Positions 1 to 19,593 of a stretch of DNA of 64,000 nt are shown here, piece after piece. A program made the position numbers and the translations under genes. Source of the DNA: Leptasterias polaris (taxonomy: Eukaryota > Echinodermata > Asteroidea > Forcipulatida > Asteriidae); assembly GCA_037783415.1 (NCBI GenBank), contig JAZGTN010000035.1, forward strand, positions 4,774,001 to 4,838,000, read 5' to 3'. Each line of letters starts with the position of its first letter. The stretch's first letter is position 1. Below the pieces are notes generated by a model. The model worked only from the letters and a program-made list of their open reading frames with translations. It was not told the DNA's origin and searched no databases.

Positions 1-125
1 ACATTGTTTTTACCAGATTAAGGTTACCAGCCAAAATACTATGTGACGTGTATACTAATTTCGACTAGTACCCTGCACTATTTTGCAATATTTTCTGCTT
101 TTAGGCAGCTCTATGAAATTGGGCC
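1..125. mobile_element. Family A inverted-repeat MITE, truncated by window edge
   Basis: This is the right part of a short non-autonomous element whose complete copies begin CAATTTCATAGAGCTGC and end GCAGCTCTATGAAATTGGG. Internal phrases such as 'ttaccagccaaaatac' and 'ctgcacta' are shared with the copies near 3205, 14041, 15871, 29013, 53834, 54503, 54761 and 58881. No ORF is visible. It lies in an intron, or just downstream, of the AMPK alpha gene. Confidence 0.7.
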
Positions 126-218
126 CAGGAAAAAACAGATACAAATTTAGGTCTCTATACACAAGTCACTCCAGAATGCTCAAGAGAACATTAATGACAA
201 ACACAACATGTTTCATTA

Positions 219-10043
<9,825 letters not shown>

Positions 10044-10519
10044 GGTAAAGTTATTTGCGATGTTGACTTCGTTTTGCCTGGGAAATAATCATCTGACCTT
10101 AAATAGGTCAAGGTGAATTGTGTTGTCTCGTTTTCAATTTTGCTACAATGTGTACTTTTTAAAATTACCAATACCCCTCAATGATTGCACATAAAATTTG
10201 TAACAGGATGAAGTTTATTAAAAGTAACATTGTTTCAATATGTATTGAATATTTATAATAGAAAGTATCAAAATCGTTCGAGGTTGTCCTATGAAAACGC
10301 CCCCACACGTTCTGTTTACAACTCTTTTCTCGTACCATTGCACGAGGCGCGCGCACATGTCCTAATTTGTTACAGCGGATTCGTTACAGCTTTGCAGACT
10401 TGTTTACAATCGGAAATCAGTTTCTTTTTGTGTGTTTATATAATTCTAGGTCAACCACAACTGGTCAAGAATGTAGCTGGGGGCTTCGGACAATAAGTGT
10501 CGTGTCCTTTTGTGTGAAG
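10044..10519. promoter_or_regulatory. Shared head-to-head promoter region, AMPK alpha / ARMC7
   Basis: These 476 bp separate two divergent start codons. No TATA box was convincingly placed and no repeat was recognised. Bidirectional promoter function is inferred from gene arrangement only. Confidence 0.5.
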
Positions 10520-13500
10520 ATGTTTTCATCGAAGAGGCATTTGGAGACAAAAACTCCCGTTGACGGGGTGGGGAGATTAGAATTTTTGCAACAGCTTGTG
10601 ACCGAATTCCAGACTTCAGATGACAATAGTTCGTATAGTTGGAGTTTTCTTTATCTTATCTTTATTGTCAAATTCTGAAATTGCATTTGCGAAGATTTAA
10701 CATAACATCTTTTCATTTCTTTGAAGATGTGTAGACAGATTGGTGTGTTTTTTAACTTTATGTTAAAACTCGATTATTACTGTTGACATGGTTGATAACC
10801 AACCAAAGTACTAACATTTAAACTTTCTTTTTCTTTATTATAGTTATACATTCTTATGAAGAATATTTTAACATATTATATATATATTGTTTTACTTGTC
10901 AAAGCAATCATTAGCCTTTTTGTATTGACCCCTTGCAGATGCGGAACGCACCCCTGCAAAATGCGCATCTACCATTTCCACCATTTTGAGGGTCAATTCC
11001 TTTGTGTCCATTTTGACTCTCAAAATGGGGACATGATTGATAGGTGCACGTATTAAGTGCGCTTCACGTCATGCAATGGGTCAATAGGTCATCAACAAAT
11101 CTCATGAGGTTGATACTTGATATAAAACGACAAACTTCTCTCTCATTGTTCTTGTTTTTGTAGGTGGAAAGGAACAAGTTCTGGCCAATTTGGCAAACTT
11201 TGCATACGATCCTATCAATTATGAATATCTTCGCAAACTCAACATTGTAGATTTATTTTTAGGTAAGATTGCTACTGTAAAATATTGCTGCAATAATCGT
11301 AACCCTTGATCCTCCCAACAGTCGTACTTAACCGAAAGCTGTGATTTTCACAGTTTCTGTAATTTGTGTCTTCTGAATTAAAATTTTTGTGTGCAGATGA
11401 CTATCCATCTTGGACCAAAACATGACTGAATATATCGCGTTTCAAATCGGCACCCAGACCAAAGATATAATGTAACCTAAATTTCTCTAAATAGGCATTT
11501 CCCTTCATTCGATTTACATTTTCCTTTTATACCCACCCACCTTTGATTTCATTTTAAACTCATCTCCATTTTTTATGAATATCATATTTTTCATTTATCA
11601 TTCATAATTTCATAAGCTTTGTTATTATAATTTACATTTTTCATATTGTAGACACTCTGACTGAGCCCGATGAGAAGCAAGTTGAGTTTGGGCTTGGCGG
11701 ACTTTGCAATGTTGCCCTCGGTATGTCCAATCTCGGATGTGTTTATCTGTCAACAGTTTACTCGGGATACTACAGGATTTTTCGGCCAATTTCAGCAAAG
11801 ATCTGTTCGATTTCATTAACCCTTATTCAAATTTACGCATTTCCTCCTAATCAACTCAAACTAGGGTTTCTTTGTAGCTATTAATGCATTTAATTTCATT
11901 TTCGTGCACACATGATTTCGCTTTTCTCATTTAGATTTGTTTCAGTCATTCTATTTCATTTATAGGCATTCAAGACTACACTTTGACCATTCTCAAGTTG
12001 GATTTCTACGACCTACTTACACTTCATTAAATTGAATGGTTGACCAGCTCTTGCTGCTGGCTTAACGAAACTGAATGAGTCTTCTTGTAGTGTAGCCTAA
12101 TGAAATTGAATGATCTTATTTTACCAGTGAATGCTAAATTGGTGAAATTGAATTACTCCTTTTTACTGTTGAATGCTGATTCAACAGAGCATTCATTTTT
12201 AAAATTGAATGTGCCTGGTGTTTAAATGAATGTTTTTGTTAAAATTGGCTGGGAAGACCTATATTTAAGTTATGAACTTACTACTAAAAAGAAACTCTGT
12301 TTTTTAAAATTATTTTCAGACAGAAGCATAAAGGACTACATCATCAGTTGTGGTGGTGTCAAACTCATTATTGATGTATTATCAAGGTGAAAATTCATTC
12401 CACATACCGAGTTTGAATATTTTGACTTCTTTCCAAAACTGTAGGTGGTGGGTCAACTGAAAACAAAATTTAATTTTCTAGTTTAAAAAAGGGGAGGGGA
12501 AGGAAAAGCAGTTCTGCTTTCATTGGTCAACATCGTATGAAAGTTGAACTCCTCAAACAGTAGATTGTAAAAAATAGCCCTTTATCATGGTGCATCCATC
12601 TAGATTTTGTCCCATTCAAATCAATGTATAAACCAAACCAAGGCTAGAAGGAAAAAATTAGTCTGGTTCCCTTTTGTACTATGAATATCAGCATCTATTG
12701 ATGTTATTGGATAAAGGGAACATGACCAAGATGGCAGCAGCCTGAAAAAAAGTCTATTGTACACAGTTTTGTTTGATTGACAATTTCCTCCTTTTTTGTC
12801 ATGACAAAGTTGCATGTCTGACTGTAAAATTTAAAATCCATTGAAATGCTTCGAGCTAGAAGAGAGCAGGGATCTCAAACATCTGTTTTATTTGAGGTAT
12901 CACTTTGCTCATCATTTTTAGGGACATATTGAATTCAATAGTCAGTAAAAAAAAAAATTAAACCCAAATTTGGGGTGGGTGGGTCAAAACAAATTTGAAA
13001 ACAGGTCTAAACTTTGTAACATTACAATGAACCAAATGTGACCAATAATTATGTCTTTCACAAGACATGAGACCTACCGATTCTTTTTGAATCACCCACA
13101 CCGCAACTGAAGATTGTCTGAAATTGAGGCATGAAAATATGTTATTGCTAATAAAGAGGATCTGAAAAAATATCCTCGCGGTCTCACTCTACCAACCACA
13201 CCTCTAATGACGCAATCAATGAAAAAGGCTCCTTTGGTCACCCCCTATATATTCGCCCACCACATCCCCAGTCACAATGACAAACATGGCAGGATATAAT
13301 AAAATGATACGGACCCCGCCCATGAAACTTGTAAACATTATTTTGCAAACTTATGGTTTTCAAGTCAACAGTCATAAAGTGTCACTGAATTGGAAAGCGC
13401 CATCATTTATTTACCAAACTTTGTAACATTAGTTATTTGGTAAAAGGTTCAAGACAAATCAGATATAATTTTTTTAATTATGATAAAATTATGACAAGTT

Positions 13501-14743
13501 TCCTTTTTGTTTACATCCTGCTCTTTTGTCGCTTTCAGAACTGAAGAGGAAATACTAGTCTCAGCAATCACCACTCTCATGTTTCTGATGACACCACAAT
13601 CTAAAGCAGGTGACTGAAACAAGTCTTATATACATCCCAACAGATGAAGCTGAACCATGGGGTCGTTCCGAACCCCACACCCATCCCCTACCCTCACACC
13701 CATTCCTTTTTTATTTATAATATAATAAGATGTATTTGAAATCCCCTTGCCTCAAATGCCCCCATATTCAATTTAGCTAACATGCTGAAGATTGTGAATT
13801 ACAACTATTGTAACTTTCATTTCAGAGATCACAGCGCCCTCTGTTGTTCAGTGCATGCAAAGGTTTTCCCAGGCAACTAACACAAGATTAAGCAACCTCG
13901 CAAAGGTCTTTCTACAGGTAATAATTTGCAATTATTTGCCAGAAATGTTCACTTAAAAGTCAATAAGCAGAGTCTTGAAGTGCAAATGCGTGTGTGAGTG
14001 TGTCTACTTATTGAAACCAAGTACCTAACAAAGATCAAGGGCTTAATTCATAGAGCTGCTTAAGCAGAAAATATTGCGTAACAAATTTCTGCTAAGCACC
14101 ATTTAGCAGGAAACCTGTCACAAGTTTTACATGTGAAATGGTATTTTGGCTGGTAATCTGTTGCTGCCAACCAACTTTTTGTGCTTAAGCAGCTCTATGA
14201 GATTGGGACCAGGTGTTTTGACGAACTGACTCCACTGTCCTCCCTTGTCTGGAGACATTTCAATTAGCCTTTTTGAGATATGGTGGACACTATAGGAGTA
14301 CACTGTTTAGTTTGGGTGTATACAGACAAATTTACCCAAACCTTATAGTGTTGTAGCATTGTGTCTGCCATAACTCAAAAAGGCTTATATAACACTGTAG
14401 TTCAAATATTGGGCAAAGAAAGAGAGGTCTGGATTATTTCACAAAGAGCCATTATCTTAACTGGGAATCAAGCTTAATTGTGGGCCAAGTGTTGACGTCA
14501 CAATACAAATCACTATGGTAAAACTGACAACTCATCTTACAATAAATTTGAGTGCTTTGTGAAATCGGGCCCAGGTCAACAAACTTGACATTTTTGTACG
14601 GCAATTGAATTGTATCCTTTTATTAATTCTGATGCTAGGATTATTGTTCGGACCATCAGCGACTCCAAGCACAGACTGAAGAATGCACTTTACAAGTGTT
14701 TGGCATACCTCTGCCAGATCAACCACCGTCTTCTGGAGTCTGA
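10520..14743 (+). CDS. ARMC7: Armadillo repeat-containing protein 7
   Basis: Seven coding exons are 10520-10628, 11164-11262, 11652-11720, 12320-12386, 13539-13609, 13826-13917 and 14639-14743. They join in frame to 203 codons, close to the roughly 198 of human ARMC7. The diagnostic segment is [20 protein letters not shown], followed by LDLFL-like and [10 protein letters not shown] armadillo helices, then AITTLMFL and [20 protein letters not shown]. The protein should fold as a short stack of armadillo repeats used in protein binding, and I make no catalytic claim. The exon 1 donor (after 10628, GTTCGT) is weak but is the only in-frame junction to GT GGA AAG. The C-terminal tail is family-variable. 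A polyadenylation signal AATAAA at 15105 fits this gene. Confidence 0.93.
10925..11084. mobile_element. MITE with TIR TATTGACCCCTTGCA
   Basis: The ends are TATTGACCCCTTGCA and TGCAATGGGTCAATA. The interior carries CCATTTCCACCATTTTG and its near-complement. Relatives lie at 16609-16747 and, split by another insertion, at 27393-27690. It lies in ARMC7 intron 1. Confidence 0.8.
12387..13538. other. ARMC7 intron 4, no further gene seen
   Basis: AT-rich intron without a recognised repeat, RNA or conserved ORF. The neighbouring intron 11721-12319 has loose recurrences of 'aaattgaatg' but no clear tandem unit. Confidence 0.5.
14041..14211. mobile_element. Family A MITE, full copy
   Basis: Ends are CATAGAGCTGCTTAAGCAG and CTTAAGCAGCTCTATGAGA, about 170 bp, in ARMC7 intron 6. 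Confidence 0.85.
14265..14397. mobile_element. Small MITE, ends AGCCTTTTTGAG / CTCAAAAAGGCT
   Basis: The termini TAGCCTTTTTGAGATATGG and CCATAACTCAAAAAGGCTTA are imperfect inverted repeats. Inner arms (ACACTATAGG to CTTATAGTGT) also pair, so the 130-bp unit is largely foldback. Confidence 0.75.
14430..14578. mobile_element. MITE related to 7711-7864
   Basis: Inverted ends TTTCACAAAG and CTTTGTGAAATCGGG enclose 'gtcacaatacaaatcactatgg', which matches the 7711-7864 copy. It ends about 60 bp before the last ARMC7 exon. Confidence 0.75.
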
Positions 14744-15711
14744 AGTTTGGTTTAATCCGATTTTACAAATAGTTTGAACTTCCTAATTATGCAAATCGAC
14801 TGTAAGGAACCGTTAATATTGTATTTGCCTGATCATCCCCCCCACAAGCCCAATATGCTAGCACATCCTGTTTCAGTGAATAGTCAACGGAATTTTTTTG
14901 TTGGGGGGGGGGGGGGGGGGGGTTACAGTGTAGCTGGGATGTTCCTGTACCCTAATTTTAGCCAAGCCATGCAAGTTTTGTATTATTTATTTAAATAATG
15001 GGGCAGGGGATTTATTCACTAACATTTCTTACTAGGTGGTTTTGCTTGCTTTACAAGCTCTTAAAGATTTGTCTATTAAAAGCAATATTCTTCAGTGCTT
15101 CTGGAATAAACTTAACATTCAACAAACCAGACTGTGCTCAAAGCTTGTCTTTTTTTAAAAGTTTGTTTCCACCCGAACATGCTTTCATGAACAGTTTGTC
15201 AAGGAACAAAGTATCTCTTCATATGATGACTGTGTGTGTACAACAGGCATGATATTCTTTTAGTCGGCCTTTGTACTTGATAAAATGTTCCTATTTTTTT
15301 AACAAAGACATTTGTAATAACGGGTTTCCACAGTTCTTTTCAGTCAAATGATTGTTGAGGAGATGGTTGTTGAAGGTTCTGTTCTTGATTTTACCCTAAA
15401 TCTTGGTACATAGACAACTTTAGGAATAACACATTTAGACTCAAGTTAACCGTGTACATCAACAATTTATTTGCAACTATGTTACGATCATGTTTCTCTA
15501 TCCAGTCACAGCAACAAATCTCAACTTACTAAAAAAGTTAAGTCCAACAATCACCACTGGTTGTATATTTGTGCTGTCAATTATACAAAATAACCATGTT
15601 GGCTCATGTTTTGTGCTGATAAGAATATGAAATGTGTTTTGGACGACTCCACTTGTTGGGAACTGTTATCTGGTTGTAATAACGTGTGATCATGAAGTGA
15701 TGGGTACCAGT
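14744..15711. other. Convergent 3' region of ARMC7 and RPL37
   Basis: Contains a G homopolymer tract at about 14904-14922, AATAAA for the plus strand at 15105-15110, and AATAAA for the minus strand (TTTATT at 15466-15471). The two transcripts probably end within about 360 bp of each other. No other gene is supported. Confidence 0.6.
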
Positions 15712-18700
15712 CTAAGATTTGGCAGCACCGGACGCCGCTCCTCCTCTCTGCTTGGGCTTGGGCTTTGTTCCTTCACGGAAACCATTCCTGAATAATAAAA
15801 ATATCTAATGTCAGCAATCGGGTATTACAATCAACTAATCAGGGGAAGAAATGACAGGATTTTTTGCCTCGGCCCAATTTCATAGAGCTGCTCAAGCACA
15901 AAAAGTAGCTAAGCACAGCAAAATTATGCATACCAGGTTTAGGTTGCCAGCCAAAATGTCATATAACATGTACCATTTTTGACTGGTATCCTGCACATTT
16001 TTGCTAAGCAGGAAACTGTTGAGAAATGTTCCGCTCAAGCAGTTTTATGATAATGGGCCAAAGTGACTTAAAATTGAGTTGACAGAAACATCTTTTCGAC
16101 TGGAAATTGTTCAATCTACATCAAACAAGAATGAGGCATTAATTGTTAATACCATTTAGGTTTATTGAGTCTCAGAAAGACCGGTGTGGGTTTGGTCATA
16201 TATATCATCACAACACATTTAAGAGTGGTGCATGGGTTATCGTCATCGACTCACAAGAACCTTTAGGGAGGACATTGATAAGGTCATATCGGAATCTACA
16301 GCTACGGCTTTGTTGCCGCATTGAAGTACAGGACGTCCTTAGCAACACCTTTAGCAACAGACATAGCCCTAGTTGCTAATTCGGATATGGTCCAACTCTG
16401 TAAAGGTCTGCCTTGAATGGAGATAACACTCCATACAGAAAGACCTTAATAAAAGCCCTTGCAACGAAACAATTGATTTACATAAATCGTTGTAATTTTT
16501 AATAAAGCTGAAGGAGGCGGAGCAAGAAGACGATGGCTCCGCTTTCGCTTAAATAAAGCCAAGATACTTCACTAATTTAATCAACATTCGCACAGTCTTC
16601 CTTTGAGTCTTGACCGCTTGCAGAACACACCTCCGCGCAATGCGCGCCTACCATTTCCACCATTTTGGGAGCCAATTCCTTTCGAATCCCCAACGGCAGA
16701 CAGGATAGGTGCGTACTAGTGCGCTGCGTGTTGTCTAAGTGGTCAATAGAATGTTGTTTATAAAAACCAACTTACTTGAACCTCCTGTGCACTATCTTGA
16801 GGTAACGCATACGCCCGGTACCAGTTGTCTTTCTTCTCTTTGCCTTCTCACTCCAGTTATCTGTCAATTAAAAGTAAGGGGTGTCATTCATTTTCATTTT
16901 CCCGATTATCTGCTTGAATTTAGATGATTTGTTATGTTAAAAAAAGTTATGCTGCAAGTTTTGTGTCTCAGAAAGACCGGTGTGGGTTTGGTCAAGTAAA
17001 TCATCACAACACTTTTATAAGAGTGGTGCATGGGTTATCATCATAGACTTGTAATGCAGCTTGTAAATTATACATTATGATTGTTGGTCTGTCATTATTG
17101 TAATATCACTACCTACAGTTACAAATGTTGTCTCGTGTTACCAACAAGCGGCATACAAAGACCACCGTTTACCTAGGAAAAGAAATAAAGCTGCTTGTCC
17201 ATTTGGTAGCTTGACAACACAACCAGTCAACAAACATGATGCAACTGAGTTTATTTTTTCTTCCGTCATTTGAAATGAACTGCAGAGTTTGGCCAAGAAC
17301 CTGGATGAGATATTCTAAAATATTTAAATTCCTGAAAATGGCCTGCTGAATTACATTTAGAATACTACTCACAACTGCGGATTTTTTTTGCAGGATAGCC
17401 ACAGCTAGCACATCTTTTCTTCTGAATGTGGTAGCTACGGCGCCCACACCGACGACAGAAGGTGTGGGTCTTGTTGTGCCGCTTACCAAAACTTGATGTA
17501 CCCTTGGTCTGTTAAAGTAAACACAAATAACAAATAAATGTATTAAATACAATTGCATGATTGATTAGGTTAAATTGTCACAATTTAACAAAGATTTTTG
17601 AACTTTTGTGAAGGGAACAAAATTGAGCACTTTAAAGGAACATAGGGTCCTGGTGTATGAATCTGCACTGTTAGTAATCCATGTTTCAAACACAGTGCAT
17701 CACAGGCCTGGATTACTTGGAGGCAATGGCCTCCGTTTCCCTGCAGCCGTTTTCACGAAAATTTACGCGACTGCGTAAGTCTACTTGTGCAAGATTTTTT
17801 TGTTATTTGTGGTGCAAAACTTGGGCAATAAATGTTGTGCAAGTGGACTTATGCCGTTGAGAAAAGTTTCATGGAATCAGCTGCTGGTCCCGACAATTGT
17901 GCTCCTTCAAAGGTTTCTCAGCGTCCCTTGCAAAACGAAAATTCCAGGCCTGATACCAGTGCAATAAGGGAAGGCAACTATGAAAAAAAATTGTTAACTT
18001 TTCTGCCATTCCCCATTGTTTATCTTGTACAAGCTGTTTTATACTAATTGTCTTAACTTGATTACAATATTGGAGTTTTTTTTTATACTAATGAGTCTCA
18101 GAAAGACCGGTGTGGGTTTGGTCAAGTGAATCATCACAACACTTTTTAAGAGTGGTGCATGGGTTATCATCATTGACTCAGAATACAGTTGATAAATTAT
18201 ACATTATGACTGTTGTTAAATATCACTCCCTACAAACAGAACTGTTGTCCCAACTTCCCAATGATAAGTTGCCACTGTGGCGCTACCTAATGCTAGACTC
18301 CCTCCGCTTCTTTGGACCTAAACCCACACATGTGACGCATGGCATCAAGCATTTGTCAAGAGGTGGTGAGATGATTTTTCGAATAGAAACACTTTTTTTG
18401 CGCCAAGATTTCCCCCCAGTTGTCACTTTACCATTGAGCAATTGTGGAGAGCACATAAATGAAATACAAATGTGCAAGCTCGTTATGTGACATTTAATGA
18501 AGATTTCTGGGCTGACAATACCCAACAAATTGAAAAATAAAATGACAAGTTGGTGGCGGGACATTTTCAGCATGTACGGTTTACTCTTTTTAAACTGTTT
18601 AGCTTTCAAAAGAATGCTGTATTGCGAGGCCAAATTGACAGTTTGAGTCTTTGACAACAACCAGTTAACTTATAAATTTCAAATTTTTGTTTGCTTGATT

Positions 18701-19196
18701 TTGAATGAATTATTTATTACTTTAAGTTTAATTTAATTTAAATTAAAGTAATAAACAATTCATTCAAAATCAAGCAAACAAGAAAACTAAAATATAGGTC
18801 AAATTTACCTTGATTGAATAACAAACCTTAAAACTAAATGAAAACACAACGCTCCTGTCTGAACTACCGAGATAATATTCTTTAGTGTAACTTTTTAACC
18901 TCGATAATGCGAAATGCGCCAACGTTGCACGGTACAAGAATCCGGATGCACGACTCTGTGCAACGTTAATGTGACATGCATTAAGTACTGCACACATACC
19001 ACAGTGAATCCGTAATTTGATTGCGTACATTTTATCTTAATTATTTTCGCTTAGTAGACCTTTACAGTAGTAAAATTTAACTCAACATATAAAGTAACTA
19101 TCTCTTTCCATTTGTATGGAACATTTTGGACAATTTGTACCCTTAAAAGTAAAGGATTATATGGATTTTAAACTAACTACATTTTCTTCTTACCAT
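15712..19196 (-). CDS. RPL37: Large ribosomal subunit protein eL37 (RPL37)
   Basis: Coding exons in transcript order are 19194-19196 (ATG only), 17373-17508, 16776-16860 and 15712-15787. They give 99 residues, against 97 in human. The protein starts [19 protein letters not shown] and carries the C2-C2 zinc ribbon CRRCG...RCASCG (C-x2-C-x11-C-x2-C). It continues with [20 protein letters not shown] and ends [10 protein letters not shown]. It is a structural component of the cytosolic 60S subunit and binds 28S/5.8S rRNA. Splitting the start codon from the body by an intron right after ATG is common in ribosomal protein genes. A pyrimidine tract (CCCTCTTC on the coding strand, about 20-30 bp upstream of ATG) is a plausible 5'TOP element for growth-dependent translation. 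All three introns contain a C/D snoRNA. Confidence 0.98.
15871..16059. mobile_element. Family A MITE, full copy
   Basis: Ends are CAATTTCATAGAGCTGCTC and GCTCAAGCAGTTTTATGA. It lies in RPL37 intron 3, about 85 bp downstream in plus coordinates from exon 4. Confidence 0.8.
16167..16252 (-). ncRNA. C/D-box snoRNA in RPL37 intron 3 (copy 3)
   Basis: Read on the minus strand, GAGTC and GACTC close a terminal stem. Box D is CTGA (16172-16175) and C' is ATGATGA-like within GTTGTGATGAT. The C box reads ATGACGA, with one substitution in the consensus ATGATGA. Between them lie CCATGCACCAC and CCCACACCGGTC, both identical in the other two copies. The altered C box may weaken this copy. Confidence 0.8.
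16278..16392. mobile_element. MITE with TIR of the CCGTATCCGAA family
   Basis: Ends GGTCATATCGGAATC and GCTAATTCGGATATGGTCC with inner CTACAGCTACGG and CATAGCCCTAG arms. Same family as 21369-21501, 33712-33815 and 43200-43345, and lies 26 bp from snoRNA copy 3. Confidence 0.7.
16609..16747. mobile_element. MITE related to 10925-11084
   Basis: Ends TTGACCGCTTGCAG and GTGGTCAATAG with a shared CCATTTCCACCATTTTGGGAG core. It sits 28 bp from the donor of RPL37 exon 3. Confidence 0.75.
16964..17050 (-). ncRNA. C/D-box snoRNA in RPL37 intron 2 (copy 2)
   Basis: On the minus strand box C is ATGATGA (17038-17044), C' is GTGATGA and box D is CTGA (16968-16971). Short GTC/GAC ends can pair. The guide-like segments are identical to copies 1 and 3. 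Position and strand fit processing from the spliced RPL37 intron. Confidence 0.87.
18093..18179 (-). ncRNA. C/D-box snoRNA in RPL37 intron 1 (copy 1)
   Basis: This is the most canonical copy. It has a GAGTC/GACTC terminal stem, box C ATGATGA (18167-18173), C' GTGATGA (18131-18137) and box D CTGA (18098-18101). The stretch CCATGCACCAC between C and C' is antisense to GTGGTGCATGG, which I recognise from the universally conserved 18S rRNA region just before GCCGTTCTTAG. The stretch upstream of box D (CCCACACCGGTC) has no target I can name. The predicted role is guiding rRNA 2'-O-methylation, and the exact nucleotide is uncertain because box D' is poorly defined. Confidence 0.88.
18686..18782. 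repeat. Long AT-rich palindrome in RPL37 intron 1
   Basis: Arms TGTTTGCTTGATTTTGAATG and CATTCAAAATCAAGCAAACA are exact complements. Pairing continues through 'aattatttattactttaa' and its partner, giving a stem near 40 bp around a short AT loop. It could be a foldback element or a cruciform site. Confidence 0.9.
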
Positions 19197-19593
19197 CTTG
19201 ACCACGGCTTTCCAATGAAGAGGGCGCCATCTGTTGGCAGATTTTAGTCATGGGTCATGGGGGTGGGGCGGTACGCGCAGTGACGTTTGATCATGAATAT
19301 TCAATAGTTGAAAGTAAACACAAAAACAAACCTTGGCCACGTGGAGGGAAACACGTAAAAACTTTTTGAGTCATAAAGGAATCCGTCGATAGCTACAACA
19401 CTGAGATAACACGTTGTGGTTGTAAACTTTGTATAAAAAGAACTTGCTGTCGAAGTGAAATTCCATTACAAATCAGAACAGATCCTTGGAACAAGCAACA
19501 CTTTGCTGCGCTTGAAGAAACTTTTTTTCTGGAGATCCTCAAAATACTGCTACTACGCGGTACGAATTAATCCACTAGGAAACACGTCAGTCA
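19197..19593. promoter_or_regulatory. Shared head-to-head promoter region, RPL37 / FBXO4
   Basis: The interval between the RPL37 ATG (19196) and the first possible FBXO4 ATG (19594) is 397 bp. It holds the RPL37 pyrimidine-rich 5' end near 19217-19226 and a GGGTGGGGCGG GC box at about 19260. The plus-strand part near 19330-19593 is probably FBXO4 5' UTR. Confidence 0.55.
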
